From the NCBI GenBank assembly GCA_041398005.1, contig JAWKVP010000008.1:62001-126000 (forward strand): a stretch of 64,000 nt of DNA. The letters run 5' to 3'. The stretch is from JAGREO01 sp020446285. Its GTDB lineage: Bacteria; Pseudomonadota; Alphaproteobacteria; Geminicoccales; Geminicoccaceae. Each line of letters starts with the position of its first letter. Position 1 is the first letter of the stretch. The translations under genes and the position numbers were made by a program. The notes beneath the pieces were generated by a model that ran no database searches, had not been told where the DNA came from, and saw only the letters and a program-made list of their open reading frames with translations. This document shows, in pieces, positions 1 through 8,643 of this stretch.

Positions 1-213
1 GGCATCGCCGATCATGTCGACGATCGCATCCGGTTCGCCGAGAAATTCGCGCAGGCCCGCGAGTTCGCCGTGATCGCGGGCGAAGACGAACGGCTTGTCC
101 GGCCAGTCGAGGGTAAAGGAACGGAACGCCAGTCCGTCCATCCGTTTCAGTTCCGCCTCGAAATAGTCGGGGCGCATGAAGTGATCGCCGATGATGACGG
201 TTCGCGTCGTCAT
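1..213 (-). CDS. Probable D-2-hydroxyacid dehydrogenase, N-terminus only
   Basis: This gene runs off the left edge; only 71 codons are visible. Its ATG (211-213) overlaps the TGA of the upstream kinase gene in an ATGA, so the two are translationally coupled and it is the last visible gene of the minus-strand operon. The protein starts MTTRTVIIGDHFMRP and later reads GEPDAIVDMIGDA. This resembles the N-terminal substrate-binding lobe of D-2-hydroxyacid (phosphoglycerate-like) dehydrogenases, in which a GDA(E/D) segment follows the first strands. The NAD-binding Rossmann motif and the catalytic Arg-Glu-His residues would lie outside the window, so the family call rests on weak N-terminal similarity and on its place in a carbohydrate operon. 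Confidence 0.5.
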   Translation of the reverse strand, partial: MTTRTVIIGDHFMRPDYFEAELKRMDGLAFRSFTLDWPDKPFVFARDHGELAGLREFLGEPDAIVDMIGDA

Positions 214-1769
214 GAATGGAACATCCGCCAGAGAGGTTGCGAGGCCCTGCGCGCCTCGACATAGGTTGCAAAGGTCTTGGCATAGAGGGATGCGAGCCCG
301 TCATCGGGTCTCACCGTGTCGCCGATGGTCGGCTCGACCCAGACGCGGGTGCAGTCCGCCATGTCGTCGAACCGGCCGATGGCGACCGCCGCCATCATCG
401 CCGTGCCGGCGGCGCCCGCTTCCTCGCGGTTGATCTCGCGAACCGGCCGGTCGAGCGTGCTGGCGAGGATGGTCTTGAGCGCTTTCGAACGGGCGGCACC
501 GCCGGCCATGCGGATCTCTTCGGGGATGCTGCCGATGGCGCCGTAACAGTCGCGGGCGGCCATCGCCAGACCCTCATAGACCGAGCGCATGAGGTCGAGC
601 GTGGTGACTTTTGTCGAGAGATTCATGAACTGTGCGCGGGCGGCGACATCGACGAACGGCCCGCGCTCGCCGGCCTCGTGGATATAGGGATGGTACAGTG
701 TGGCGGCAGGACGCGCGCCGAGCACCTGCGGATCCAGCGTCATGAGCGCGTCGCGGCGGCTCACCTCCCGGCCGAGCAGGGCTGCACCCTCGCGGATCCG
801 GTCGACGATCCAGTCGATGTTCAGTGTCGCCGCCATGTTGGACTGCATCCGGGTGAGGTGCCCCGGAACGGGAAACGGCATGGTGTAGCCGGATGGCGTG
901 TCGTCGAGAACGACCTTCGCCGGATCGTCGACCAGACGCATGTGCATGCTGGTGGTGCCGACGATCGAGCAGCCGACATCCTTGCCCGGCGCATAGAGAC
1001 CGGCGCCGAGGCCGGTGCAGACGACATCGAGGAAACCGAGGCTGACGGGAGTGCCTTCGAGCAGTCCGGTCGCCCGTGCCGCATCGGCGGTGAGGCTGTG
1101 AACGGTGGTCGAACCGTCGAGCATGTCGGGCAGCAGGTCGCGCCGCGCGCCGAGGCCGAGCGCATCGAGCACCGCATCCGCATATTCCCGGTTGCGGAAA
1201 TCGCCGAAGGTGAATGTGCCCTCGGAACGGTCGGTGGCGCGCACGCCGGTGAGCTTGAGATAGAGCCAGTCCTTGCAGTGCATCGCCTTGTCGGTGCGGG
1301 CGAGCAGTTCCGGCGCGTGGCGTTCCAGCCAGAGCAGGTGCGCGCCCTGCTGGCAGGCATTCAGGCCGCAGCCGGTATAGTGATAGAGCCGCTTGCGCGC
1401 GCCGCTCGCTTCCAGTTCCTCGACGATGCCGGCCGCCCGGCTGTCGAGCCAGAGCCAGGCCGGTGCGACGGGCTCGCCGTCGCGGTCGACGAGCCAGGTG
1501 CCGTCGCCCTGACCGGTGACGCCGATGACCGCGAGGCGGCTGGCGAGACGGTCGATCCGCTCGCCCATTTCCGCGAGCACGGCCGCCGCATCGCTCCATG
1601 TGCGGGCCATGTCCTGCTCGACTGCACCGCCACCGGGCTCGGCATAGCTGTTCGGTCTCGCGGTCATGGCCAGTTGCCGGCCATCGAGATCGAAGGCGAC
1701 GGCCTTCATCACCGAGGTGCCGGCATCGATGCCGATGATGATGTCCCTGTTCATGCCGTTCGCGCTCAT
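210..1769 (-). CDS. FGGY-family polyol kinase, erythritol kinase (EryA)-like
   Basis: A 519-residue FGGY carbohydrate kinase that would phosphorylate an imported polyol or sugar with ATP in the cytoplasm. The N-terminal actin-like phosphate loop is at about residues 13-22 (GIDAGTSVMK). The second ATP-binding segment MAGGAARSKALK begins near residue 421. Length and overall sequence match the erythritol kinase EryA of Brucella and Rhizobium as I remember it, including QGDGTWLVD and HCKDWLYLKLTG, rather than glycerol or xylulose kinase. The chosen ATG overlaps the TGA of the ATPase gene in ATGA; an alternative Met lies five codons in. The EryD-type regulator and five-gene transporter upstream fit a polyol pathway. 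No eryB or eryC homologue is visible, so the true substrate may not be erythritol. Confidence 0.85.
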   Translation of the reverse strand: MSANGMNRDIIIGIDAGTSVMKAVAFDLDGRQLAMTARPNSYAEPGGGAVEQDMARTWSDAAAVLAEMGERIDRLASRLAVIGVTGQGDGTWLVDRDGEPVAPAWLWLDSRAAGIVEELEASGARKRLYHYTGCGLNACQQGAHLLWLERHAPELLARTDKAMHCKDWLYLKLTGVRATDRSEGTFTFGDFRNREYADAVLDALGLGARRDLLPDMLDGSTTVHSLTADAARATGLLEGTPVSLGFLDVVCTGLGAGLYAPGKDVGCSIVGTTSMHMRLVDDPAKVVLDDTPSGYTMPFPVPGHLTRMQSNMAATLNIDWIVDRIREGAALLGREVSRRDALMTLDPQVLGARPAATLYHPYIHEAGERGPFVDVAARAQFMNLSTKVTTLDLMRSVYEGLAMAARDCYGAIGSIPEEIRMAGGAARSKALKTILASTLDRPVREINREEAGAAGTAMMAAVAIGRFDDMADCTRVWVEPTIGDTVRPDDGLASLYAKTFATYVEARRASQPLWRMFHS

Positions 1770-2914
1770 GCCGCCCGTTCCGCCGGCTCCATGCCGTGAA
1801 AGAGCGCCTTTTCGCTGTCATGGTCGAAGATGTGCAGCGATGTCGCCGGCAATGCGATCGCGATATCGCTGCCCGCGCGTGCCTCGAAGATGCCGTGTGC
1901 GACGGCGATCAGGAGTGCATTGCCGAGTTCGATGCCGATATGGGTCTGGTCGCCGAGCCAGTGATGCGAGGTGACGCGACCGAGCAGGCCGCCTTCGCCG
2001 AGACGCACCCGGTGCGGCCGCACGCCGAGATGGACCCGCTGGCCGTCGCGCAGCTGCCGGTGGGGGGCGGGTGCCGCATCCTCGCCCGGAAGTGCTACGC
2101 GAAAGGCCTCGTTGCCCGCCTGATCCTCGGCGATCAGCCCGAGACGATCGCCGTCGCGATACACGCTTGCGGTGTAGATGTTCATGGGCGGCTCGCCGAT
2201 GAACGAGGCGACGAACAGGTTCGCCGGACGTTCCTTGAGATCGTTCGGCGTGGCGAACTGCTGCAGGATGCCGCCCTCCATCACCGCGATGCGGTCGGCA
2301 AGGGCGATGGCTTCGGTCTGGTCGTGGGTGACGAACACCGTCGTCATCTTGCGGGTGATGAGCCAGTCCTTGATCCGCGCGCGCAGGATGGCGCGAAGCT
2401 GCGGTTCGAGCTGCGACATCGGCTCGTCGAGGAGGAACGCATCCGCGTCGCGGATGAGCGCGCGGGCGAGCGAGGAACGCTGCTGCTGGCCGGCGGAAAT
2501 GGTCGGCGGATAACGGTCGAGAATGTCGCCGATCTCGAGCAGTCCGGTCACCTCGTCGACCTTGCGCGCCACCTCCGCTGCGGGATGCCGGTCGCGCAGG
2601 AGGGCGAAACCGATATTGTCGCGGATCCGCAGCGGCGGATAGAGCGCGTAGCCCTCGAAGGCCATGGCGACGTTGCGCCGCGCCGGCGGCAGATTGTTGA
2701 TGACCCGCTCGCCGACACGGATCTCGCCGGAGCTCACACTCTCGAAACCGGCGATCATGCGCAGCGTGCTGGTCTTGCCGCAGCCCGAGGAGCCGAGCAG
2801 CCCGATGATCTCGCCATCGCCGATGGGCATGTCGACGCGATCGACGGCGGTGACGGGGTGGCGGCTCTTCGGATTGTAGACCTTGGTGACGGAATCGAGG
2901 ACCAGTTCAGCCAT
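1766..2914 (-). CDS. ABC transporter ATPase 1 of a CUT1 polyol importer
   Basis: A 382-residue MalK/UgpC-type nucleotide-binding subunit. It has an N-terminal ATPase domain and a C-terminal OB-like regulatory domain (about residues 240-382). Walker A is GSSGCGKT (41-48), Walker B and the catalytic glutamate are in LLDEP (161-165), and the switch histidine is in VTHDQTEA (H197). Two motifs are off consensus. The Q-loop position in MAFEGYALYP is glutamate (E87), and the signature reads SAGQQQR instead of SGGQQQR. The start at 2914 has a GGAGG eight bases upstream; longer in-frame starts have no better site. It overlaps the second ATPase gene by 8 bp. The presence of two different ATPase genes implies a heterodimer, as in the rhizobial GlpST and MptABCDE-type polyol importers. 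Confidence 0.9.
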   Translation of the reverse strand: MAELVLDSVTKVYNPKSRHPVTAVDRVDMPIGDGEIIGLLGSSGCGKTSTLRMIAGFESVSSGEIRVGERVINNLPPARRNVAMAFEGYALYPPLRIRDNIGFALLRDRHPAAEVARKVDEVTGLLEIGDILDRYPPTISAGQQQRSSLARALIRDADAFLLDEPMSQLEPQLRAILRARIKDWLITRKMTTVFVTHDQTEAIALADRIAVMEGGILQQFATPNDLKERPANLFVASFIGEPPMNIYTASVYRDGDRLGLIAEDQAGNEAFRVALPGEDAAPAPHRQLRDGQRVHLGVRPHRVRLGEGGLLGRVTSHHWLGDQTHIGIELGNALLIAVAHGIFEARAGSDIAIALPATSLHIFDHDSEKALFHGMEPAERAA

Positions 2915-4010
2915 GCTCCGTTCCTCCATCCAGCCGCTGCCCGCTAGCATCCAGCCGCCTGCCGCTTCCCGGATCGAAGAGATGGATGCGCGCCGGATCG
3001 ATCGTTGCATGCACATCCTTGTGACCGCGCGGAAAACGGGCGGCTTCCTCCTCCGAACAGCTCGCCAGCAATTCGTGGCCGTCCCTCGTCTTGAGCAGGA
3101 GAACCGCGCGCACGTTCAAAGGTGTTACCGCATCGAGCACCACCGGTATCGAGCCGGCCGACGGCTCCATCGAGACCTCGATATGCTCGGGGCGGATGCC
3201 GAGAAGCCGCTCGCCGCTGCCCGCTCCGGGAATATCGAGATCCTGCCCGAAGAGATCGAACCGTCCGGCCTCGAGCCGGCGTTCGAGAATGTTGATCGTC
3301 GGATCGCCGAACAGCCGGGCAATTGCGGGCGTGGCCGGATGGGCATAGATCGTGTCCGGAACGTCGATCTGGCTCACGCGATGCCTGTCGAGCACCGCCA
3401 CCCGGTCGCCGAGCGCCATCGCCTCCTTGTAGTCCTGGGTCACATAGAGAACCGTCGCCGCCGCCTGCCTGAGCACGCGCGGCAGTTCCAGCCGCATCTC
3501 GTAGCGCAGCTTGGCATCGACATTGCGCAAGGGATCGTCGAGCAGCAGCAGGGGCGGTTTCGGCGCCAGCGCACGGGCGAGCGATGTGCGCTGTTTCTGG
3601 CCGTTGGACAGCGCCTTGGGCTGATGTTCGAGCACATGGCCGATCTTGAGCAGATCGGCGACTTCCGTCACCCGCCGGCGTATCTCGGTCATGCTCTCGC
3701 CGCGCGCGCGAAGCGGGCTCGCGATATTGTCGAAGGCCGACATGTGCGGATAGAGCGCGAAATTCTGGAAGGCCATGCCGAGACCGCGCCTTTCCGGCGC
3801 CTCGAAGGTCACCTCCCGGTCGCCGATGCGGATCGTGCCCTCGTCGACATCGTTCAGTCCGGCAATAAGGCGCAGCATGACCGTCTTGCCGGAGCCCGAC
3901 GGGCCGAAGACCACGAGCCGCTCGCCCTGTTCGACGGCAAGGTCGAGCCCTTCCAGCACGGTTTCCTTGCCGAAGCGTTTGGCGACGCCGTGCAGTTCCA
4001 GATAACTCAT
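2907..4010 (-). CDS. ABC transporter ATPase 2 with a degenerate catalytic site
   Basis: A 367-residue MalK-like subunit, partner of the ATPase encoded just downstream. Walker A is GPSGSGKT (36-43) and the Q-loop is normal (MAFQNFALYP, Q82). The signature is LSNGQKQR (from 134). The Walker B strand ends LLLLDDP, so the catalytic glutamate is replaced by aspartate (D159). The switch histidine is replaced by glutamine in YVTQDYKEA (Q192). These are the two residues that position and activate the attacking water, so this subunit's own site should hydrolyse ATP poorly. The ATG overlaps the permease TGA in ATGA. The C-terminal regulatory domain is present at full length. Confidence 0.9.
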   Translation of the reverse strand: MSYLELHGVAKRFGKETVLEGLDLAVEQGERLVVFGPSGSGKTVMLRLIAGLNDVDEGTIRIGDREVTFEAPERRGLGMAFQNFALYPHMSAFDNIASPLRARGESMTEIRRRVTEVADLLKIGHVLEHQPKALSNGQKQRTSLARALAPKPPLLLLDDPLRNVDAKLRYEMRLELPRVLRQAAATVLYVTQDYKEAMALGDRVAVLDRHRVSQIDVPDTIYAHPATPAIARLFGDPTINILERRLEAGRFDLFGQDLDIPGAGSGERLLGIRPEHIEVSMEPSAGSIPVVLDAVTPLNVRAVLLLKTRDGHELLASCSEEEAARFPRGHKDVHATIDPARIHLFDPGSGRRLDASGQRLDGGTEHG

Positions 4011-4864
4011 CCCTTGACGGCTCCAAGCGACAGGCCCTCGACCAGATAGCGCTGGGCATAGAGGGCGAGGAGAAGGGTGGGGGTGACCGACAGGACGATC
4101 GAGGCGGCGATCTGGCCGTACTGGATGCCCGATGCGGTGACGAAGGCGAGCGCGCCGACCGTGACCGGCTGCTTGTCGGCGGAGGCGAGGATCAGCGCGA
4201 AGACGAAATTGTTCCAGGCGAAGATGAAGGCGAGCAGCATGGCAGCGGCGATGCCGGGCCGCGCGAGCGGGACCGAGATCTTGAGGAAGGTCCGAAGCCA
4301 GCTGTTGCCGTCGACCCGGTAGGCATATTCGATATCCTCGCTGATATCCTCGAAATAGCCGCGCACGATCCACAGGATGAGCGGCAGGGTGATGAGCTGA
4401 TAGACCCAGATCAGCCCGAAATAGGTATCGATGAGGCCCATCGACTGGAAATAGAGGGCGAGCGGCAGGAGTACGAGCAATGGCGGCGCGAAGCGGAACG
4501 AGAGCAGCGTGAACGCGATGTCCTCGCCGAGCCTGAACTTGAAACGCGCGAAGGCATAGGCGGCGGGCACCCCGAGCAGCAGCGACAGCGTCACCGAGAC
4601 CACGCTCAGGATGAGGCTGTTGCCGAGATTCTTCATGAACGCGATTTCGAGCACACCGGCATTGCTCACGAGCTTGCCGGAGATCAGCGCCACATAGTTC
4701 TGCAATGTCGGCTCGAAGACGATCGAAGGCGGAATCCTCAGGATCGTCTCGTTGGTCTGAAACGACATGAGAAAGACCCAGAAGATCGGAAAGAGGAAGA
4801 AAAGCGCAACGATCGTGAGCAGCACGCCGCGCAACACCCTCTTCCATCCGCTGTCAGTGCCCAT
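4007..4864 (-). CDS. ABC transporter permease, MalG-type
   Basis: A 285-residue inner-membrane permease with about six hydrophobic segments, the first at residues 12-32. The cytoplasmic coupling EAA-type loop is at EYAYRVDGNSWLRTFLKISV, where the invariant glycine is kept. It belongs to the CUT1 (MalG/UgpE) half of a polyol importer and pairs with the permease encoded at 5138-6037. The likely ribosome-binding site AAGGG (about 4874-4878) lies inside the left arm of the long inverted repeat upstream, so initiation may depend on that structure being open. The 3' end overlaps the next gene in ATGA. Confidence 0.93.
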   Translation of the reverse strand: MGTDSGWKRVLRGVLLTIVALFFLFPIFWVFLMSFQTNETILRIPPSIVFEPTLQNYVALISGKLVSNAGVLEIAFMKNLGNSLILSVVSVTLSLLLGVPAAYAFARFKFRLGEDIAFTLLSFRFAPPLLVLLPLALYFQSMGLIDTYFGLIWVYQLITLPLILWIVRGYFEDISEDIEYAYRVDGNSWLRTFLKISVPLARPGIAAAMLLAFIFAWNNFVFALILASADKQPVTVGALAFVTASGIQYGQIAASIVLSVTPTLLLALYAQRYLVEGLSLGAVKG

Positions 4865-4868
4865 GATC

Positions 4869-5139
4869 AGAGCCCTTCGCGTTCAGGTGGAGCCACTTCG
4901 TTGGCCCCGGGACAGGCAAGATGCGAGGAGCGCGACGCAGCGCGATGCGGGGCATCGGGCAAGTCGTGCGACGACGCAGATTGCCTGTCCCGGGGCCAAC
5001 CCTTCGGGCGGGCCGGCTTTCGGCCACGATCAGCGTCAACTCGTCGTCGAAGATGCACTTGCATCTCCTTCCTCCTCATTCCTTGATTCTGGCCGAAAGC
5101 CGGCCCGCGAAGTGGCTCCACCTGAACGCGAAGGGCTCT
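4869..5139. repeat. Nested inverted-repeat element between the two permease genes
   Basis: The 273 bp between the permease genes hold a compound palindrome. The outer arms 4869-4900 and 5108-5139 are 32-bp perfect inverted copies. Inside are two further perfect 19-bp inverted pairs: 4901-4919 with 4981-4999, and 5008-5026 with 5090-5108. Smaller hairpins sit in the loops (4944-4956, 4963-4975, 5051-5066). The whole folds as a stem carrying two hairpin arms. The right outer arm covers the TAG of the upstream permease (5138-5140) and the left arm contains the Shine-Dalgarno of the downstream permease. Permease pairs of this family usually abut, so this is an insertion or an evolved regulatory spacer. 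Small ORFs through it are not genes. Confidence 0.9.
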
Positions 5140-6037
5140 ACACTCCCCGGGCGCGCTCGCGCAGGCGCAGCCATTGTTTGACGAAGATGTTGGAGAGAAT
5201 GAAGGTGATCGCCCAGAGCACCATCAAGAGTGCCGCCGAACGGCCGACATTGGTGTACTGATAGCGTTCGAGATAGGCCTGCACCTGAAACACCATGAGC
5301 GTGTCGCCGGGGCCGCCCTGGGTCATGGCGTAGATGATGTCGAACTGCTGGATGCTCTCCAGCATCCGGAACAGCACGGCGGTGAGGATATAGGGGGTGA
5401 GCATCGGCAGGGTGATGCGGAAGAAGACGAAGGAGGAGGGCACGCCGTCGAGCTCGGCCGCCTCGAATGGCTGGCGCGGCAGGGCGCGCAGGCCGGCGAG
5501 CAGCAGGATCATCATGAACGGCGTGTAGACCCAGACATCGACGAGCACGACGGTAAAGAGTGCCGTACCCGGATCGCTCGCCCACTTGAAATCCTCGAAA
5601 CCGGCGAGCCCGACCAGATAGGAGAGGATGCCGAAATTGGGGTTGGTCATCAGCTTCCACATCAGGGCGGCGATGGCGGGAGCGATCATCAACGGCAGCA
5701 TCAGCATGATGCTCAGCACATTGTTCATCAGCGTTCGCCGCTGCAGGAGCAGGGCGACGCCGAGGCCGAGCAGCAGCTCGAAGGTGACGGTGAGGAAGGT
5801 GTAGAGCAGCGAGACCCGGATGGTGTTCCAGAAGGCCGGATCGGTGAGGAACGCCTGATAGTTCTCGAACCAGATGAAGCCGCGGCCCGTCGGGAAGGCG
5901 AGATTGTAGCGCTGCATCGAATAATAGACCGCCGTGCCGAACGGTATGAGGATACCGATACAGACCAGCAGCGCCGGCAGGCTCAGGATATAGGGCAGTG
6001 CAAGCCGCATGAACGGCCGCTTGGCTGCGGCACTCAA
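5138..6037 (-). CDS. ABC transporter permease, MalF/UgpA-type
   Basis: A 299-residue inner-membrane permease with about six transmembrane segments, the first near residues 12-35. The EAA-like coupling loop is FEAAELDGVPSSFVFFRITL, matching the CUT1 consensus EAA-x3-G. It is the first permease after the binding-protein gene. The start is a TTG (6035-6037) with GGAG six bases upstream; no ATG is suitably placed. Its stop codon is the first base-paired part of the large inverted repeat that separates it from the second permease. Confidence 0.92.
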   Translation of the reverse strand: MSAAAKRPFMRLALPYILSLPALLVCIGILIPFGTAVYYSMQRYNLAFPTGRGFIWFENYQAFLTDPAFWNTIRVSLLYTFLTVTFELLLGLGVALLLQRRTLMNNVLSIMLMLPLMIAPAIAALMWKLMTNPNFGILSYLVGLAGFEDFKWASDPGTALFTVVLVDVWVYTPFMMILLLAGLRALPRQPFEAAELDGVPSSFVFFRITLPMLTPYILTAVLFRMLESIQQFDIIYAMTQGGPGDTLMVFQVQAYLERYQYTNVGRSAALLMVLWAITFILSNIFVKQWLRLRERARGV

Positions 6038-6056
6038 GGCGTTCTCCCGACAGGAT

Positions 6057-6073
6057 GGCCGGATCGACCGGCC
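6057..6073 (-). promoter_or_regulatory. GC hairpin downstream of the binding-protein gene
   Basis: A 6-bp GGCCGG/CCGGCC stem with a five-base loop lies in the 78-bp gap between the binding-protein stop and the first permease. No T-run follows, so it is unlikely to be a full terminator. Such stems often mark a stable 3' end that lets a binding-protein message outnumber the permease message; that role is inferred. Confidence 0.4.
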
Positions 6074-6115
6074 GGACCCTCGCGGGCCCGGCGCGATCCG
6101 GTCAGTTGAGAAAGG

Positions 6116-7552
6116 TCAGAGACCGACCGAACGGAGCTGGCGATTGACGCTGTCGACCAGCTGATCGAGGCCCTCGTCCACCGGCACCTCGCCCGCGACC
6201 ATCTTCTGCAGGCTCGCGGCCCACTCGGTGGTCAGGTTGAAGAACAGCGGCTGCGGCGTGAAGTAGATCTTCGAGCCCGGTGCCGAGGCCTTGTACTGTT
6301 CGAGATAGCCCGAATAGCTCTTGGCGATGCGGCTCTGGAAGTCGGCATCGTCCCAGACCGACTGGCGCACCGGATTGACGAAATCCATCTGCCTCGCGCC
6401 GAAGAGCCCGTGCTCGGTGCCCGACGCCCACTGCATCCAGGCCCAGGCCGCCTCCTTCTGCGAGGAGAACTGGCTGAGACCAAGGGACCAGATCCAGACA
6501 TTCGGCGTCGGCGCGTCGGCCTGCGGATTGGCGGCAAACGCGCTGTAGGCGAGATTGCCGGCCTCGGCATTGCCGCCGCCATTCATGAAGTAACCGAGGA
6601 TGTCGGCGTCGAAGATCATCCCCGAGGCGCCGGCGCCGAGATCGGTGCCGACCTGATACCAGGTGTAGGTGGACCAGTCCTTCGGGCCGCTGTCCTGGAT
6701 CATCTTCACCCACTTGGCGTGGAATTCCTTGGATTCGGCGGTGCCCATGGCCGCCATCAGCTTGCCGTCCTCCATGGTGAAGTCGGTCTGGCCGAAATTG
6801 GCGTAGGCGGAGAGGAAGCCCGGATGGATGGTCGCCCAGCTCCGCGAACCGCGCACGCCGATGCCGTAGACACCGTCGACGTCGGCCTGGATCTGCGCCG
6901 CCTTCTCCATCATGTCATCCATGTTCTCCGGCGGAGTCATGGAAAGCTGGTCGAAGATCCGCTTGTTGTAGGCGACCGAATTGAGCTCGAAACCCCATGG
7001 AATGGCCCACTGCTTCGCCCCGTCGCCACCGAGCGGAGCGCCCGGAACGCCCGACCAGGCGGTCGATGCGCGAAGGTTCGGCAGCACATCGTCCCAATTG
7101 TAGTTGGGATTGGTCAGGGCGGGGTCGCTGATGAACTCGGAAAGATCGGTGAGCCAGCCGGCAGGGCCATACTGCCAGGTCTGGTAGGCGCCGGTCATGA
7201 ACGCGTCATACTGGGTCGAACCCGAGGAGAGGGCGGCCGTGACCTTGTCGAAATAGACGTCCTCGGGGAACACGTCATACTTCACCTCCATTCCCGTCAA
7301 TTCCTTGAAATTGTCGAGATTGGCGATCATCGCATCCATGTAGGGATGCTTGTTCATGAGCAGGTTGACGGTGGTGCCCTCGTGCTTCTTCCAGTCGAAA
7401 TCGGCGGCGAGCGCCTGGGTCTGCATCATGTTGAGGACATGGGCGCTGGCTGCGGCACCAAGACCCAGCTGGCCGGTGCGCCGGAGAAATTCGCGCCGGC
7501 CGATCTCCTTGCGGATGACCGCCTGTGCGAGATCCTTGGCTTTTTCGTGCAT
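6116..7552 (-). CDS. ABC transporter substrate-binding protein (polyol type)
   Basis: A 478-residue extracytoplasmic solute-binding protein of the CUT1 family. The N-terminus carries GRREFLRRTG followed by a hydrophobic, alanine-rich stretch to ALAADF near residue 47. This resembles a twin-arginine export signal (RREFLRR), so it may be exported folded. The body has alpha-beta binding-protein features such as FKELTGMEVKYDVFPED. Start 7552 has GGGAGG five bases upstream. A much longer in-frame ORF extends to 8887 but crosses the regulator gene and is not used. It precedes the two permease genes and follows the regulator by 26 bp. The ligand is not evident; erythritol-like or sugar-alcohol substrates are suggested by the kinase and regulator. 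Confidence 0.92.
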   Translation of the reverse strand: MHEKAKDLAQAVIRKEIGRREFLRRTGQLGLGAAASAHVLNMMQTQALAADFDWKKHEGTTVNLLMNKHPYMDAMIANLDNFKELTGMEVKYDVFPEDVYFDKVTAALSSGSTQYDAFMTGAYQTWQYGPAGWLTDLSEFISDPALTNPNYNWDDVLPNLRASTAWSGVPGAPLGGDGAKQWAIPWGFELNSVAYNKRIFDQLSMTPPENMDDMMEKAAQIQADVDGVYGIGVRGSRSWATIHPGFLSAYANFGQTDFTMEDGKLMAAMGTAESKEFHAKWVKMIQDSGPKDWSTYTWYQVGTDLGAGASGMIFDADILGYFMNGGGNAEAGNLAYSAFAANPQADAPTPNVWIWSLGLSQFSSQKEAAWAWMQWASGTEHGLFGARQMDFVNPVRQSVWDDADFQSRIAKSYSGYLEQYKASAPGSKIYFTPQPLFFNLTTEWAASLQKMVAGEVPVDEGLDQLVDSVNRQLRSVGL

Positions 7553-7578
7553 CGATGCCTCCCTTGGCTTGTGGCTTG

Positions 7579-8610
7579 CTACGATAGGGTGACGGCCGCC
7601 GGCCGGGCGTCGCTTGCGAGCCCGTCCATGCGGACGATACGGCGGGCGGTGTTTTCGTCGGTGATCAGTCCGGAAAGGATACCGTTTCCCAGAACGGCAT
7701 GAATGGCCCTGGCCTTGCCCGGTCCGCCGGCGATCGCGACCACCTCCTTGCCGCGCAGATTCTCCGGCGGCAATGCCATCACCCTGTCGATGATCTCGCT
7801 GGAGATGGCATTGCCGTCCGCGTCGAAAAACTGGCCGAGCATCTCGCCCCGCGCGCCCATGCCTTCCAGTGTCGCATATTCGGCGGGCGTGATCATGCCG
7901 GTTTCGAGCAGGTGCGGCGAGGTGCTCACGGTGCCGATGCCGACCAGCATCAGTTCGGCCATGCGGGCGATGTCGAACACCTGCGAGACGCTCGACTGGG
8001 CCATCAGGACCGTCTTGTCCTGAAGCGAGTTGGCCATCATCGGCACGGGCATGAAATAGGTCTCGCCGGCGACACGTTCGGCGAGCCGGTGGATGACATC
8101 GTAAGGATTGGCCGCGGCGTGGCGGGTCAGGCTGCCGAGGAGCGAGACGAACCGGCTGCGGCATTGCGGCATGCGCGGCAGGCTGTCGACGACGGCACCG
8201 AGCGTGCGGCCGTGGCCGACGCCGACGATTCCGCGCGGCTGCTGTTCGAGTGTATGCAGGAGGTAATGGGCGCCGGCGCTGGCGAGCGCGCGCATCGGCA
8301 GGCCGGTTTCGCCGAGATCGGGAGCGACGATGCAGAAGGACAGGTCGTGGCGGTCGCAGAGCGCTTCCTCGAGCTCGATGCACTGCGCGACCGATCCCTC
8401 GATGAAGACGCGGACGAGACCTTCCCTGTGGGCCATGGCGATCAGGCGATTGACCTTGATCCGTGACACGCGGAGCCGTGCTGCGATGTCTTCCTGGGTG
8501 ATGCCGCCGACATAGGACAGCCAGGCCGCGCGCGCCGCCATGTTCAATCCGTGCTGATGCCGATCCACCTCCGGCATGAACTTTTTTTCGCCTCCCGAAC
8601 TTTTCTTCAT
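7579..8610 (-). CDS. SorC-family sugar-binding transcriptional regulator, EryD-like
   Basis: About 343 residues. The N-terminal helix-turn-helix is at GGITQEDIAARLRVSRIKVNR, and the rest matches the SorC/DeoR effector domain (GVGHGRTLGAVVDSL, then VAIAGGPGKARAI near the C-terminus). EryD, the erythritol repressor of Brucella and Sinorhizobium, has this architecture. It is encoded within the transporter operon, upstream of the binding-protein gene, so it is probably autoregulatory and responds to the imported polyol or its phosphate. The start is uncertain: the ATG at 8610 has a weak AGGA, a later ATG at 8577 has GGGAGG but 13 bases away, and an upstream in-frame codon at 8637 is also possible. 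Confidence 0.85.
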   Translation of the reverse strand: MKKSSGGEKKFMPEVDRHQHGLNMAARAAWLSYVGGITQEDIAARLRVSRIKVNRLIAMAHREGLVRVFIEGSVAQCIELEEALCDRHDLSFCIVAPDLGETGLPMRALASAGAHYLLHTLEQQPRGIVGVGHGRTLGAVVDSLPRMPQCRSRFVSLLGSLTRHAAANPYDVIHRLAERVAGETYFMPVPMMANSLQDKTVLMAQSSVSQVFDIARMAELMLVGIGTVSTSPHLLETGMITPAEYATLEGMGARGEMLGQFFDADGNAISSEIIDRVMALPPENLRGKEVVAIAGGPGKARAIHAVLGNGILSGLITDENTARRIVRMDGLASDARPAAVTLS

Positions 8611-8643
8611 TGTCCTGTTTGCGCCTGTGATTGTCAAGGCCGG

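Noticed and set aside
216..1799. Long antisense ORF of 527 codons opposite the EryA-like kinase
   Set aside because: A shadow of a high-GC gene; it has no family likeness, and the opposite strand carries clear kinase motifs.
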